From: Orlajensenia sp001423545
GTDB taxonomy: Bacteria > Actinomycetota > Actinomycetes > Actinomycetales > Microbacteriaceae
DNA: 64,000 nt
Direction of reading: 5' to 3'
Assembly (NCBI GenBank): GCA_001423545.1
Contig: LMOK01000002.1
Location: 620,001 to 684,000 of the forward strand
Below are positions 33,546 through 41,510 of the stretch, piece after piece. A model generated the notes under the pieces. It was given only the letters and a program-made list of their open reading frames with translations. It searched no databases and was not told the origin of the DNA. How positions within the stretch are numbered: the stretch's first letter is position 1; every line of letters begins with the position of its first letter. A program made the translations under genes and the position numbers.

Positions 33546-35402
33546 TCAGGAGATGCCGTCGATGCTCGACAGCGGCAGGGTGCGCTCGATGTCAGCGCGC
33601 CGGTCACGGGCGCGCATGCGACCGTTGGCCACGGAGGTGGGCTCGAGCAGGTAGTCGGAGACTGCGCCTCCCGGCATCCGCACGCTCACGGTCAGAGTTC
33701 GCTTCTCGCGGATGGCCGCCTCGATCTGGCGGGCGAGGAAGGCCTGTCCGGTCTCGCCCATGTCGGCATCCGCAGCCCGCAGCCGCACCACGAGGTCGAC
33801 GAGAGGGTCGGCCTTCGCCGGCGGCGCGGGCCGACGCACTGTGCGCCGTGCGATGTGCACGATCTGCTCGCTGTCGTTCTCGGCGGCGACCGGGTAGCGC
33901 GCGTCGCTGAGGGCCCAGAACACGATGCTCGGCTCGAAGCGGCTCGCCACCCTGTGCCGCCCGGTGCGCACGAGGGCGAGGGCGGTGAGGGTCTTGTCGA
34001 CGCTGATCTGGCCGATGAGCGACTCGTCGTCGCTGCGCACGTAGCTGTGGAACTGCTCCTCGCCGTGGGTGGCGCCCACACGCACGCGGCCGTAGCGGGC
34101 GGCCGTCTCGCTGATGAGGTAGCCGAGCGGTTGCGGCATGCCCGTGAGCGAGATCTCGCCGAGGAAGGCCAGCATCGACTCGGCGGTCTCGCCGACGGCG
34201 AGGGCGCGTTCGACGGATGCAGCGGTCACGCGATAGCTCGAGGCGAGTTCGCGGCTCTCCACGTCGGCCAGCGTGCGCAGCCTGGCGTCGAGGCGCGGCG
34301 CCAGAGGGCCGGGGGAGATGACGGTGAGGTCGTGCTGCAGGTAGACCTTGTCGACCTCGTGGGGAAGCAGCCCGTCGAGGGTCTCGACAGCGGCTGACAG
34401 TTCGCCGCGCAGCACGAGCGCGCCGACGGCGCCGGGAGTGCGTCCCGCCGTGATGCCGAGCAGCTCGGCATCAGCCGAGAACTCGTCGATGCGGCCTTCG
34501 AGTGCGGCACCGGATGCCGGATACAACCAGGCGACGTAGGCACGGATGCCGGGTCCCCACGGCACGCGCGCGCTCGCCAGGATGTCGTGCACGTCGGTGG
34601 GCATGGCCTCGTACCAGGACGCGGCGAGGGCTGCCCAGCGCTCGGGCGTCGAGCCGTTCAGCCAGTCGCCTCCGGCGTCGGTCTGCATCCAGTCGGTGAC
34701 GTTCAGGGCGACCAGCCCGGCACGCGCAGCGACCCGGAGGTGGCCGGCGACCTGGTCGATCGGGAGGGACATGGCCGTGGCCAGGCGCTTGGCATCGGGG
34801 AGCGAGAGGCCGCCCTTGCCGAGTTCGCGGGCGGGCTCGGTGCCGACGGAGGTGACGAGCTCTGCGATGGCGGCGACAGTGGAGAACGCGCGCTCGGCGG
34901 CCAGGGCGTCGAGCATGCGGGTGTCGGTGCCGCTCTCGGCGACGGGCGTCGGGGGGAACGGGGCGGCGAGCTCGGCGAGGGAGGGCAACCCCTCCGCCGG
35001 CCACGCGGCGAGGCGCTCGCCGACACCGCGGAACACGGCGATGCCATCATCGTCGGCGCGACAGAGCAGCACGGCCGCGAGGTCGGCGGCGGCGGCGCGC
35101 ACCTCGTCGGCGCTGATCGGCTCGGTGCGCAGCATCGTGAGGCGGGCGGCGACCACGTCGTAGGCGACCGGAGTCTCGGGTTCGGCGCCGGTCTCGACGC
35201 TGATGGCGGCGGTCGCGCCCAGCACGGCCAGGTGCGTGCGGTCGAAGTCACCGAGGGCGGCCTGCACCGATGTCGGCGTCAGAAGCCACTCTGCGAGATC
35301 GAACAGATCGCGCATGCCCGTGGTGGGCACTCCGCGCGCGTGCAACGCCCCGACGAGAGCGTCATCGCTCATCGATCGTGCGAGGGCGGCCAGCGCGATC
35401 AT
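33546..35402 (-). CDS. Helicase-associated domain protein (XPB partner)
   Basis: The 618-residue protein carries the family features of actinobacterial helicase-C-terminal/XPB-associated proteins: an N-terminal helical region (RGVPTTGMRDLFDLAEWLLTP), a central region with VDKVYLQHDLTVISPGPLAPRL, which resembles the XPB N-terminal domain, and a C-terminal part with RMPGGAVSDYLLEPTSVANG, a WYL-like fold. It has no helicase motifs itself. It lies directly upstream of the XPB-like gene with a gap of 85 nt, so the two probably act together. Confidence 0.82.
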   Translation of the reverse strand: MIALAALARSMSDDALVGALHARGVPTTGMRDLFDLAEWLLTPTSVQAALGDFDRTHLAVLGATAAISVETGAEPETPVAYDVVAARLTMLRTEPISADEVRAAAADLAAVLLCRADDDGIAVFRGVGERLAAWPAEGLPSLAELAAPFPPTPVAESGTDTRMLDALAAERAFSTVAAIAELVTSVGTEPARELGKGGLSLPDAKRLATAMSLPIDQVAGHLRVAARAGLVALNVTDWMQTDAGGDWLNGSTPERWAALAASWYEAMPTDVHDILASARVPWGPGIRAYVAWLYPASGAALEGRIDEFSADAELLGITAGRTPGAVGALVLRGELSAAVETLDGLLPHEVDKVYLQHDLTVISPGPLAPRLDARLRTLADVESRELASSYRVTAASVERALAVGETAESMLAFLGEISLTGMPQPLGYLISETAARYGRVRVGATHGEEQFHSYVRSDDESLIGQISVDKTLTALALVRTGRHRVASRFEPSIVFWALSDARYPVAAENDSEQIVHIARRTVRRPAPPAKADPLVDLVVRLRAADADMGETGQAFLARQIEAAIREKRTLTVSVRMPGGAVSDYLLEPTSVANGRMRARDRRADIERTLPLSSIDGIS

Positions 35403-35415
35403 GGCAGGGGAGGAA

Positions 35416-35682
35416 TCAGCTCTGCCTCGATGAGGACTCTCGAGAACGGCGCACGCCAGACACGATGATGAAGGCGATGATCAGCAGCAGCCCGATCGGC
35501 AGGGCGATGAGCGGGATGACCAGCACGACCACCCAGAAGCCGCCGCTCAGGTCGAGCCCGGCGGCACTGCCGATGAGCAGGGCGATGATGGCGAGCACGG
35601 CCAGGCCGACTGTGGTGCCGGCCATCGCGGCGAGCGAGCGCTCCAGGCGGTGCTTGCCGGGTGTGGTCGGTTGAGAGGTCAC
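35416..35682 (-). CDS. Small two-TM membrane protein
   Basis: The 88-residue product has two hydrophobic segments (about residues 22-45 and 50-75) and a basic C-terminus (GVRRSRESSSRQS). It starts with GTG 35682; a much longer frame upstream is not coding. It lies 13 nt before the helicase-associated gene on the same strand and may be co-transcribed. The function is unknown. Confidence 0.6.
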   Translation of the reverse strand: MTSQPTTPGKHRLERSLAAMAGTTVGLAVLAIIALLIGSAAGLDLSGGFWVVVLVIPLIALPIGLLLIIAFIIVSGVRRSRESSSRQS

Positions 35683-35880
35683 CCGATCAACAATACGAGC
35701 ATTCCGGCCGTGTCGGGCCCGAGGGCGGCAGTGCTGCCCCGAATGGGGTGCGTGCTCCCGGTCGGCGGTGGATCGGGGAAACGGATGCGCCTCGCCGGCA
35801 CGCGGCATCCGTCGCCCCTCTAAACTAGGAGCAGGACTGCGTCGCGATTCGGCGCGCCCGTACACAAGACGAGGTTCAGT

Positions 35881-36261
35881 ATGCCCACCGGCAAGGTCAA
35901 GTTCTACGACGAGGACAAGGGATTCGGCTTCATCAGCGCCGATGACGGACAGCAGGTTCACCTGCCGGCGTCGGCTCTGCCCGCCGGCGCTGTCGTCAAG
36001 GCCGGCAGCCGCCTCGAGTTCGGCATCGCCGAGGGCAAGCGCGGCCCTCAGGCCCTCTCGGTGCGGGTGCTCGACACTCCTCCGAGCCTCGCGAAGCTCA
36101 ACCGCAAGCCCGCTCAGGAGATGGCGATCATCGTCGAGGACCTGGTGAAGTACCTCGACGGCGTCGGCGGCGACCTGCGCCGCGGACACTACCCCGACAG
36201 CAGCAAGACGCGCATGACCGCGACGCTGCTGCGCAAGGTGGCTGACGAGCTGGATGCCTGA
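35881..36261 (+). CDS. Cold-shock-domain protein with C-terminal extension
   Basis: The 126-residue product begins with a cold-shock domain (GKVKFYDEDKGFGFISADDG, about residues 4-65). RNP2 is altered (QQVHLPASAL), so RNA binding may differ from CspA. A helical C-terminal extension (about 70-126; AQEMAIIVEDLVKYLDGVGG) is specific to actinobacteria. It overlaps the DUF3027 gene by 8 nt, a conserved pair. Confidence 0.88.
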   Translation: MPTGKVKFYDEDKGFGFISADDGQQVHLPASALPAGAVVKAGSRLEFGIAEGKRGPQALSVRVLDTPPSLAKLNRKPAQEMAIIVEDLVKYLDGVGGDLRRGHYPDSSKTRMTATLLRKVADELDA

Positions 36262-37033
36262 CACCGACGGAACGACAGACGCTGAGCTCGCCCCCGAGGT
36301 CGAGTCGGTCGTCGAGGACGTGACGGCGACGGACGCGGATTCTGTGACGGATGCCGCTGCTCCCGAGGCTGATGACGCCGAAGTCGCTGACGCCGAGGCG
36401 CCCGCTGACGCCGAGACGCCCGCTGACGCTCCGGCTCCCGTGGCCGACGACGTGCTCCTCGCCGCCGAGGCCCTGGCACGCACGGCTCTCGCCGAGATCA
36501 CGCCGGTCGAGACCATCGGCGAGCCCGCCGGGCACATCGTCGAGGGCGAGCACGCGTTGTCGCTGCTGTTCGAGACGCGCCTGACCGGCTACCCCGGCTG
36601 GCACTGGACTGTCACCCTGGGCCGCGTCGAAGGTGCCGAGCCGACCGTGCTCGAGGCAGAGCTCATGCCCGGCGAGAACGCCCTGCTGGCGCCCGACTGG
36701 GTGCCGTGGTCTGACCGCCTGGCCGATTACCGTGCCGCCCAGGAGGCCGTCGCCGCTGCGGCAGCCGAGGCCGCGGCCGAGGGCGACGACGTCGACGACC
36801 TCGACGAGGAGGACGACGAGGACTTCGACGACGACCTCGATGTCGACGTGTTCGGCGATGGTCGTGCGGAGTCTGACGATGACGACGAGTCTGACGACGA
36901 TGAGTCGGACGACGACGAGTCTGACGACGACGACGACGACTCTGACGACGATGACTCTGACGACGACGATGAAGACGATTCCGACGACGACGAGTCGGAC
37001 GACGACAACGAAGACGACTCCGAAGACGAGTGA
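36254..37033 (+). CDS. DUF3027 protein with very acidic Ser-Asp repeat tail
   Basis: The 259-residue product has an acidic Ala/Asp/Glu N-terminus (about 1-70), the DUF3027 core with EHALSLLFETRLTGYPGWHW, LMPGENALLAPDWVPWSDRL (about 95-165), and a C-terminal tail (about 180-259) made almost wholly of Asp, Ser and Glu, in repeats such as SDDDESDDDE. DUF3027 is an actinobacterial family of unknown function. The start codon overlaps the end of the cold-shock-domain gene, so a joint role in RNA or stress biology is likely. The tail is repetitive at DNA level too (GACGACGAGTCTGACGACGA and variants). Confidence 0.85.
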   Translation: MPDTDGTTDAELAPEVESVVEDVTATDADSVTDAAAPEADDAEVADAEAPADAETPADAPAPVADDVLLAAEALARTALAEITPVETIGEPAGHIVEGEHALSLLFETRLTGYPGWHWTVTLGRVEGAEPTVLEAELMPGENALLAPDWVPWSDRLADYRAAQEAVAAAAAEAAAEGDDVDDLDEEDDEDFDDDLDVDVFGDGRAESDDDDESDDDESDDDESDDDDDDSDDDDSDDDDEDDSDDDESDDDNEDDSEDE

Positions 37034-37054
37034 CGCCGCCCGGGGCTGACGCCG

Positions 37055-37291
37055 TCAGCTCCGGCGCATCACCTGCACGACGACGAGGCCGATGACGCCG
37101 AACGCGATGCCGGTGATGCAGGCCCAGAGCCACCAGCCGAAGCCGGCGTCGGTGAGCATCTCGCCCCAGATGAACCAGGCCATGAGGCCGATGAGCCACA
37201 CGGCTGTTCCGGCGACGACGGCTTTGCGTCCATCGGCTCGAGCGGGCTCCGGATCGGGTCTCCGCTCACTGTCCTTCAGCCAGATGCGCAT
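37055..37291 (-). CDS. DUF2530 small membrane protein
   Basis: The 78-residue product has a short soluble N-terminus with DGRKAVVAGTAVW and two TM segments (about 25-45 and 51-72) ending VVQVMRRS, which matches DUF2530. The family is actinobacterial with unknown function. TAGGGT lies 6 nt before the ATG, so it is probably leaderless. It is convergent with the DUF3027 gene. Confidence 0.82.
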   Translation of the reverse strand: MRIWLKDSERRPDPEPARADGRKAVVAGTAVWLIGLMAWFIWGEMLTDAGFGWWLWACITGIAFGVIGLVVVQVMRRS

Positions 37292-37297
37292 GCTTCG

Positions 37298-37303
37298 ACC
37301 CTA
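37298..37303 (-). promoter_or_regulatory. Probable -10 hexamer of the DUF2530 gene, leaderless
   Basis: On the minus strand TAGGGT ends 6 nt before the ATG at 37291. Confidence 0.45.
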
Positions 37304-37319
37304 GCCAACCGTTGTGCCC

Positions 37320-37407
37320 GCTCGCTGAGGCCCGGACGAAGTCCGCGGCCGAAGCGCGCATTCGGAGGCGCGCTTCGGGCGGTCGCTGCGCTCGGCCCTC
37401 AGCGAGC
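37320..37407. repeat. Dispersed palindromic element, copy C
   Basis: GCTCGCTGAGGCCCGGACGAAGTCCGCGGCCGAAGCGC (37320-37357, read in two parts) faces GCGCTTCGGGCGG...GGCCCTCAGCGAGC. The left arm is nearly identical to copy B (31692). Unlike A and B it lies between tandem genes, behind serC and in front of the DUF2530 gene, where it may terminate serC. Confidence 0.7.
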
Positions 37408-37435
37408 GGCGAGAGAGTGAGCGGGTAGGCGGGGA

Positions 37436-38554
37436 TCAGCGCGCCGTGTTCTCCACCACGTACTCGATCGACGACACCAGGGCGCGCACGTCGTCGGGCT
37501 CGATGGCCGCGAACGTCGCGAAGCGCAGCTGGTTGCGGCCGAGCTTGCGGTAGGGCTCCGTGTCGACGATGCCGTTGGCACGCAGCGTCTTGGCGATGGC
37601 GGCGGCGTCGATCTCCTCGACGAAGTCGACGGTGACGACGACCTGCGACCTGTGGGCGGCATCCGTCACGAAAGGCGTCGCGTAGTCGACGCGCTCCGCC
37701 CACTCGTAGAGCACGTCCGACGACTCCCGGGTGCGCGCCGACGTCCAGGTGAGTCCGCCGTTGCCGTTCATCCACTCGAGCTGGTTCTCGAGCAGCAGCA
37801 GCGTCGCGAGCGCCGGAGTGTTGAGCGTCTGGTTGAGGCGCGAGTTGTCGACGGCGTTCTTCAGCGACAGGAACTCGGGGATGTAACGGTCGGATGCCGC
37901 GATGCGATCGATGCGCTCGAGGGCCGCGGGGGAGAGGAGCGCCAGCCAGAGGCCTCCGTCCGAGGCGAAGTTCTTCTGCGGTGCGAAGTAATAGGCATCG
38001 ACCTGCGATGCGTCGAAGTCGATGCCCCCGGCGGCGCTGGTCGCGTCGATCACGGTGAGGGCGCCGGCATCGCCGTTCACGCGCCCGATCGGAGCCGAGA
38101 CGCCGGTCGAGGTCTCGTTGTGGGTCCAGGCGTAGACGTCGACACCGGCAACGGCCTCGGCATGGGTGCGCGACCCGGCAGGGGAGGTGCGCACGTCGGG
38201 GGCCTGCAACCACGGAGTCTTCGCTGCGGCCGCGAACTTGCCGCCGAACTCGCCGAAGACCAGGTTCTGGCTGCGATTCTCGATGAGGCCGAAGGCGGCG
38301 GCATCCCAGAAGGCGCTCGATCCGCCGTTGCCGAGCACGACCTCGTAGCCGTCCGGCGCCCGGAACAGCTCGGAGACGCCGGAGCGCACGCGGCCCACGA
38401 GATCCTTCACCGGAGCCTGGCGGTGAGAGGTGCCGAGGATGGCGGCGCCGGCCGAGACGAGGTACTCGATCTGTTCGGCGCGCACCTTCGACGGACCGCA
38501 TCCGAAGCGACCGTCGGCGGGCAGGAGTGACGTGGGGATGGTCAGCTGGGGCAT
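37436..38554 (-). CDS. serC: Phosphoserine aminotransferase
   Basis: The PLP enzyme makes phosphoserine from 3-phosphohydroxypyruvate with glutamate. The 372-residue product has RFGCGPSKVR at the start, GTSHRQAPVK, LGNGGSSAFWDAAAFGLIE, the aspartate in VIDATSAAGG, and the PLP-binding lysine in YYFAPQKNFASDGGLWLA. It belongs to the actinobacterial type of SerC. TAGAAT lies 6 nt before the ATG at 38554, a probable leaderless promoter. Serine-pathway partners are not nearby. Confidence 0.94.
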   Translation of the reverse strand: MPQLTIPTSLLPADGRFGCGPSKVRAEQIEYLVSAGAAILGTSHRQAPVKDLVGRVRSGVSELFRAPDGYEVVLGNGGSSAFWDAAAFGLIENRSQNLVFGEFGGKFAAAAKTPWLQAPDVRTSPAGSRTHAEAVAGVDVYAWTHNETSTGVSAPIGRVNGDAGALTVIDATSAAGGIDFDASQVDAYYFAPQKNFASDGGLWLALLSPAALERIDRIAASDRYIPEFLSLKNAVDNSRLNQTLNTPALATLLLLENQLEWMNGNGGLTWTSARTRESSDVLYEWAERVDYATPFVTDAAHRSQVVVTVDFVEEIDAAAIAKTLRANGIVDTEPYRKLGRNQLRFATFAAIEPDDVRALVSSIEYVVENTAR

Positions 38555-38560
38555 GCGTAG

Positions 38561-38566
38561 ATTCTA
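38561..38566 (-). promoter_or_regulatory. Probable -10 hexamer of serC, leaderless
   Basis: On the minus strand TAGAAT ends 6 nt before the ATG at 38554, without a Shine-Dalgarno sequence. Confidence 0.5.
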
Positions 38567-38653
38567 GATGGAGCCTCCAGCGAGTGACGGCGAGTGACGC
38601 CGGTGGACGGGTAGGCTTACCGGGTACGTGCCAAGGCGACAGGGGAGGCGTGA

Positions 38654-39346
38654 GTGACGGACCTCATCGACACGACGGAGATGTATCTCCGCACCATCCT
38701 CGATCTCGAGGAGGAGAACATCGTTCCCCTTCGGGCTCGCATCTCCGAGCGTCTCGGGCACTCCGGGCCGACGGTCTCCCAGACCATCGCCCGTATGGAG
38801 CGCGACGGTCTCGTGGTCGTCTCGGGAGACCGGCACCTCGAGCTGACGGATGCCGGACGACTGAAGGCCGTGCACGTCATGCGCAAGCACCGACTGGCCG
38901 AGCGCCTGCTCTCCGACGTGATCGGACTCGAGTGGGAGTTCGTGCACGAGGAAGCATGCCGCTGGGAGCATGTGATGAGCGAGCAGGTGGAGCGGAAGCT
39001 CCTCGAGATCCTCGATCACCCCACCGAGTCGCCCTACGGCAACCCGATCCCGGGCCTGGAAGAGCTGGGCGAGCCGGCATCGACCCCCTTCATGACCGGT
39101 GTCGTGAACATCGTGGCGCTGGTCGCCGAGGGGGGAACCGCCGTGCCCGGCCGCATCCGTCGCCTCGCAGAACCCGTGCAGTTCGACCCAGAACTCCTCG
39201 CGCAACTCAAGCAGTTCGGCATCCTTCCCGGTGCCCAGGCGTCGTTCTCGAACGCCGGTTCCTACGTGCGCATCGAGGTCGACGGCGTCGACGGGGGCCT
39301 TGAACTGCCCAACGAATCAGCCGGTCACATCTTCGTCGAGGCCTGA
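38654..39346 (+). CDS. ideR: Iron-dependent repressor of the IdeR/DtxR family
   Basis: The 230-residue regulator follows IdeR closely: DTTEMYLRTILDLEEE, the helix-turn-helix region SERLGHSGPTVSQTIARMERDGL, metal-ligand segment MRKHRLAERLLSDVIGL and VHEEACRWEHVMSE with the Cys and His ligands, and NPIPGL. The C-terminal SH3-like domain follows. With Fe(II) bound, IdeR represses siderophore genes and activates iron storage genes. It starts with GTG 38654, with GGGGAGG 5 nt upstream. No iron genes lie next to it. Confidence 0.93.
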   Translation: MTDLIDTTEMYLRTILDLEEENIVPLRARISERLGHSGPTVSQTIARMERDGLVVVSGDRHLELTDAGRLKAVHVMRKHRLAERLLSDVIGLEWEFVHEEACRWEHVMSEQVERKLLEILDHPTESPYGNPIPGLEELGEPASTPFMTGVVNIVALVAEGGTAVPGRIRRLAEPVQFDPELLAQLKQFGILPGAQASFSNAGSYVRIEVDGVDGGLELPNESAGHIFVEA

Positions 39347-39579
39347 TCCGGTCGTCCTTCCCAGACTGAGAAACCGCTCTCAAAGACGGACTGTCAGGAA
39401 ACAGGATGTGACATAACCGTGACCTTGGGCTAGCGTCGAGGAGTCCCACAGACCATCCCCCCTGGTCGAAGGACTCGGAACAAGACGCCTCCCATCCCGT
39501 CTCTTGACCTTCCGATACGCACGCGATACCCGCAGTGGACGGACCAGCCCCAGGGCTGTCGGAGGCGCCGGAGGTGACT
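39347..39579 (+). other. 233-nt leader region before the NlpC/P60 gene
   Basis: No gene was seen. The stretch CAGGATGTGACATAACCGTGACC (in 39398-39422) may carry a promoter, and the following roughly 150 nt contain several self-complementary parts (GAGTCCCACAGACC, CAGCCCCAGGGCTG). In some actinobacteria NlpC/P60 and Rpf genes have a c-di-AMP (ydaO) riboswitch here; the conserved sequence of that switch was not recognised by eye, so this is only a region to test. Confidence 0.35.
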
Positions 39580-40389
39580 TTGGCCCAGCTACACACACGT
39601 CGTGACCCACGAGACAATTCAAGAACGATCGAGGCTGTACCCGGCGCTGCGATCGCGAAGCCCAAGCCCCGCGCCAAGCGCCGCGGCGTGGCTTCGAACC
39701 TCACCGTGATGGCCGTCGCCGTCGGCCTCGTGGCCACTGTGGCTCTTCCCGCGTATGCCAGCGCGCCCGGCGTCGGCGACCAGTCCTTCGCCGAGTCCGA
39801 CGTCAACCGCGCCATGAAGGCGGGTGAGCAGGAGGTGACCGTCGACAAGCAGGCCGCCACCATCACCGTCGCCCGCGACGGCTACGACGCCACGACCAAG
39901 GCCTCCATCGACGCCGCGGCCGCTGCTGCCGCTGCGGCCGCTGCAGCACAGGCGGCTGCCACCGCCGCCAGCGAGATGACGGCGTACAGCGAGGCCTTCT
40001 CCGGCCCCACCGTGGGCGACCTGCTCGCCAGTCCGCCGTTCCCCGGCGGCTTCGACCTCGCCGCCGTCTACAACGTGGCTCTGCAGTACCAGGGCGTTCC
40101 CTACGTCTACGGCGGCAACACCCCGGCCGGCTTCGACTGCTCGGGCTACGTGCAGTACGTCTTCGCCCAGTTCGGCGTCAGCCTCCCGCACTCCTCGTCG
40201 GGTCAGGGCGCCATGGGCACTCCCATCTCCCTCGCCGACGCCCAGCCCGGTGACCTCGTCATCATGGACGGCCACGACGGCTTCTACGCCGGCAACGGCA
40301 ACATCCTGCACGCTCCCTACGAGGGCGCATCCGTGCGGGTGCAGCCCATCTGGACCGGCGACTACACGATCGTTCGCCTCGGCATCTGA
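39580..40389 (+). CDS. Exported NlpC/P60 (C40) peptidoglycan hydrolase
   Basis: The 269-residue product has a basic N-terminus (KPKPRAKRRG), a signal/anchor (about residues 40-60, ending VALPAYASAPG), a module with QEVTVDKQAATITVARDGYD, an Ala-only helix (about 13 Ala) and a C-terminal NlpC/P60 domain with catalytic Cys in AGFDCSGYVQY and His in DGHDGFYAGNGNILHA. It probably cuts peptide stems of the wall during growth or division. The TTG start at 39580 is preferred since CGGAGG lies 5 nt before; GTG 39574 or 39535 are alternatives. The N-terminal module is shared with the CHAP protein 1 kb away. Confidence 0.87.
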   Translation: MAQLHTRRDPRDNSRTIEAVPGAAIAKPKPRAKRRGVASNLTVMAVAVGLVATVALPAYASAPGVGDQSFAESDVNRAMKAGEQEVTVDKQAATITVARDGYDATTKASIDAAAAAAAAAAAAQAAATAASEMTAYSEAFSGPTVGDLLASPPFPGGFDLAAVYNVALQYQGVPYVYGGNTPAGFDCSGYVQYVFAQFGVSLPHSSSGQGAMGTPISLADAQPGDLVIMDGHDGFYAGNGNILHAPYEGASVRVQPIWTGDYTIVRLGI

Positions 40390-40790
40390 GCGGCATCCGA
40401 CGACGAATCGCCGAGGCATCCGTCAGCGGCATCCGTCAGTGGCATCCCGAAATCGCACGGCGGCGTGAACGATCTGTGACGAACGGATGACGTCACGCGC
40501 GTGCGGCGTGCCTGATGGTGAGTGTTCCTCCGGTGTGGTTTACCCTGAAGCTCTGACAAACGAGTTCTCGGGAGAGTCGATGCACGAGCAGAGCAGCATC
40601 CGCACCATGGATGACCGCTGTGCCTTCGTGCGCCGGCATTCGAGTCGCACGCAACACCGCATTCGTGTGGTTGGTAGGGCACTGTCTTCGTGACGGTGCC
40701 CTTTTCTGTTCGCCCTCGCTCCTGAAGACCCGCTCGTCTGGGTAGTTCGAATGGCTGGAAGCCGTCCAGCCTCATTCGAGAGGGAGAGAC
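40390..40790. other. 401-nt intergenic region with repeated GGCATCCGTC
   Basis: No convincing gene was found. The first 60 nt contain the word GGCATCCG four times (40393, 40413, 40427 and with one change 40441). Further on, a hairpin-like GTGCCTTCGTGC / GCACTGTCTTCGTGAC region precedes the HNH gene. The nuclease gene probably has a promoter and leader of 100-200 nt here. Confidence 0.4.
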
Positions 40791-41288
40791 ATGCGCACAC
40801 TGGTCCTCAACGCCGGCTACGAGCCGCTGGCCGTCATCTCGTTCAAACGAGCGCTCATCCTGGTGATGAACGGCAAGGCCGTCCTGCTGCAGTACGACGC
40901 CGATCACCCTGTGTGGGGGCAGTCGGGTTCCTGGGACCGCCCGTCGGTCATCCTGCTGACGCGCTACGTGCGCATCCCTTACGCCCGCGACGTGCCGGTG
41001 AGCCGCCGCGGCGTGCTGCGACGCGACAATCACCGCTGCGGATACTGCGGGAAGTCGGCAGCCACGATCGATCACGTCCTGCCCCGCTCACGTGGCGGTC
41101 GCGACTCGTGGGAGAACCTCGTGGCGTGCTGCGTGCGCTGCAACAACGTGAAGGCCGACCGCACGCCGAACGAGATGGGCTGGCACCTGCGCATCACGCC
41201 GACGATGCCGCAGGGCACGGCGTGGCTGGTGCGCGGCTTCGAGCGCTCCGAGCCGCAGTGGGACGAGTTCCTGACCCTAGCCGCATGA
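40791..41288 (+). CDS. HNH endonuclease
   Basis: The 165-residue product has an N-terminal beta region (MRTLVLNAGYEPLAVISFKRA) and an HNH domain: zinc Cys pairs CGYC and CVRC, IDHVLPRSRGG with the catalytic His, and NLVACCVRCNNVKADRTP. This type (HNH family with a VLNA-start) is widespread in actinobacteria as a single chromosomal gene, so a repair or housekeeping role is more likely than a mobile intron. GAGAGGGAGAG precedes the ATG at 40791. Confidence 0.88.
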   Translation: MRTLVLNAGYEPLAVISFKRALILVMNGKAVLLQYDADHPVWGQSGSWDRPSVILLTRYVRIPYARDVPVSRRGVLRRDNHRCGYCGKSAATIDHVLPRSRGGRDSWENLVACCVRCNNVKADRTPNEMGWHLRITPTMPQGTAWLVRGFERSEPQWDEFLTLAA

Positions 41289-41510
41289 GGCTCCCGTTGC
41301 GGCATCCGTCGGATGGTGTCGAGCGGCGCATCCGTCGGCATGAGAGCCCTCTCACACGCGCCGGAACGCCTACCCGTTTCGCACCGTGACAACCTCGGGG
41401 CTATCACGTAGTCTGGGGCAGGTCGCGCCGCGGGAGCTCCCCCTCTCCGCCGGGCGGCGTGCCCCCATGTACGACGACGTGGTGCCCACCAGCGCCTCGG
41501 AGGACGATCT

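Noticed and set aside
36727..37008. Ser-rich minus-strand frame
   Set aside because: Pure reverse reading of the GAC repeats coding the Asp tail of the DUF3027 protein.
40390..40450. CRISPR-like array of GGCATCCG repeats
   Set aside because: Repeats are only about 10 nt with spacers of 4-12 nt; the same word is over-used everywhere in the window.
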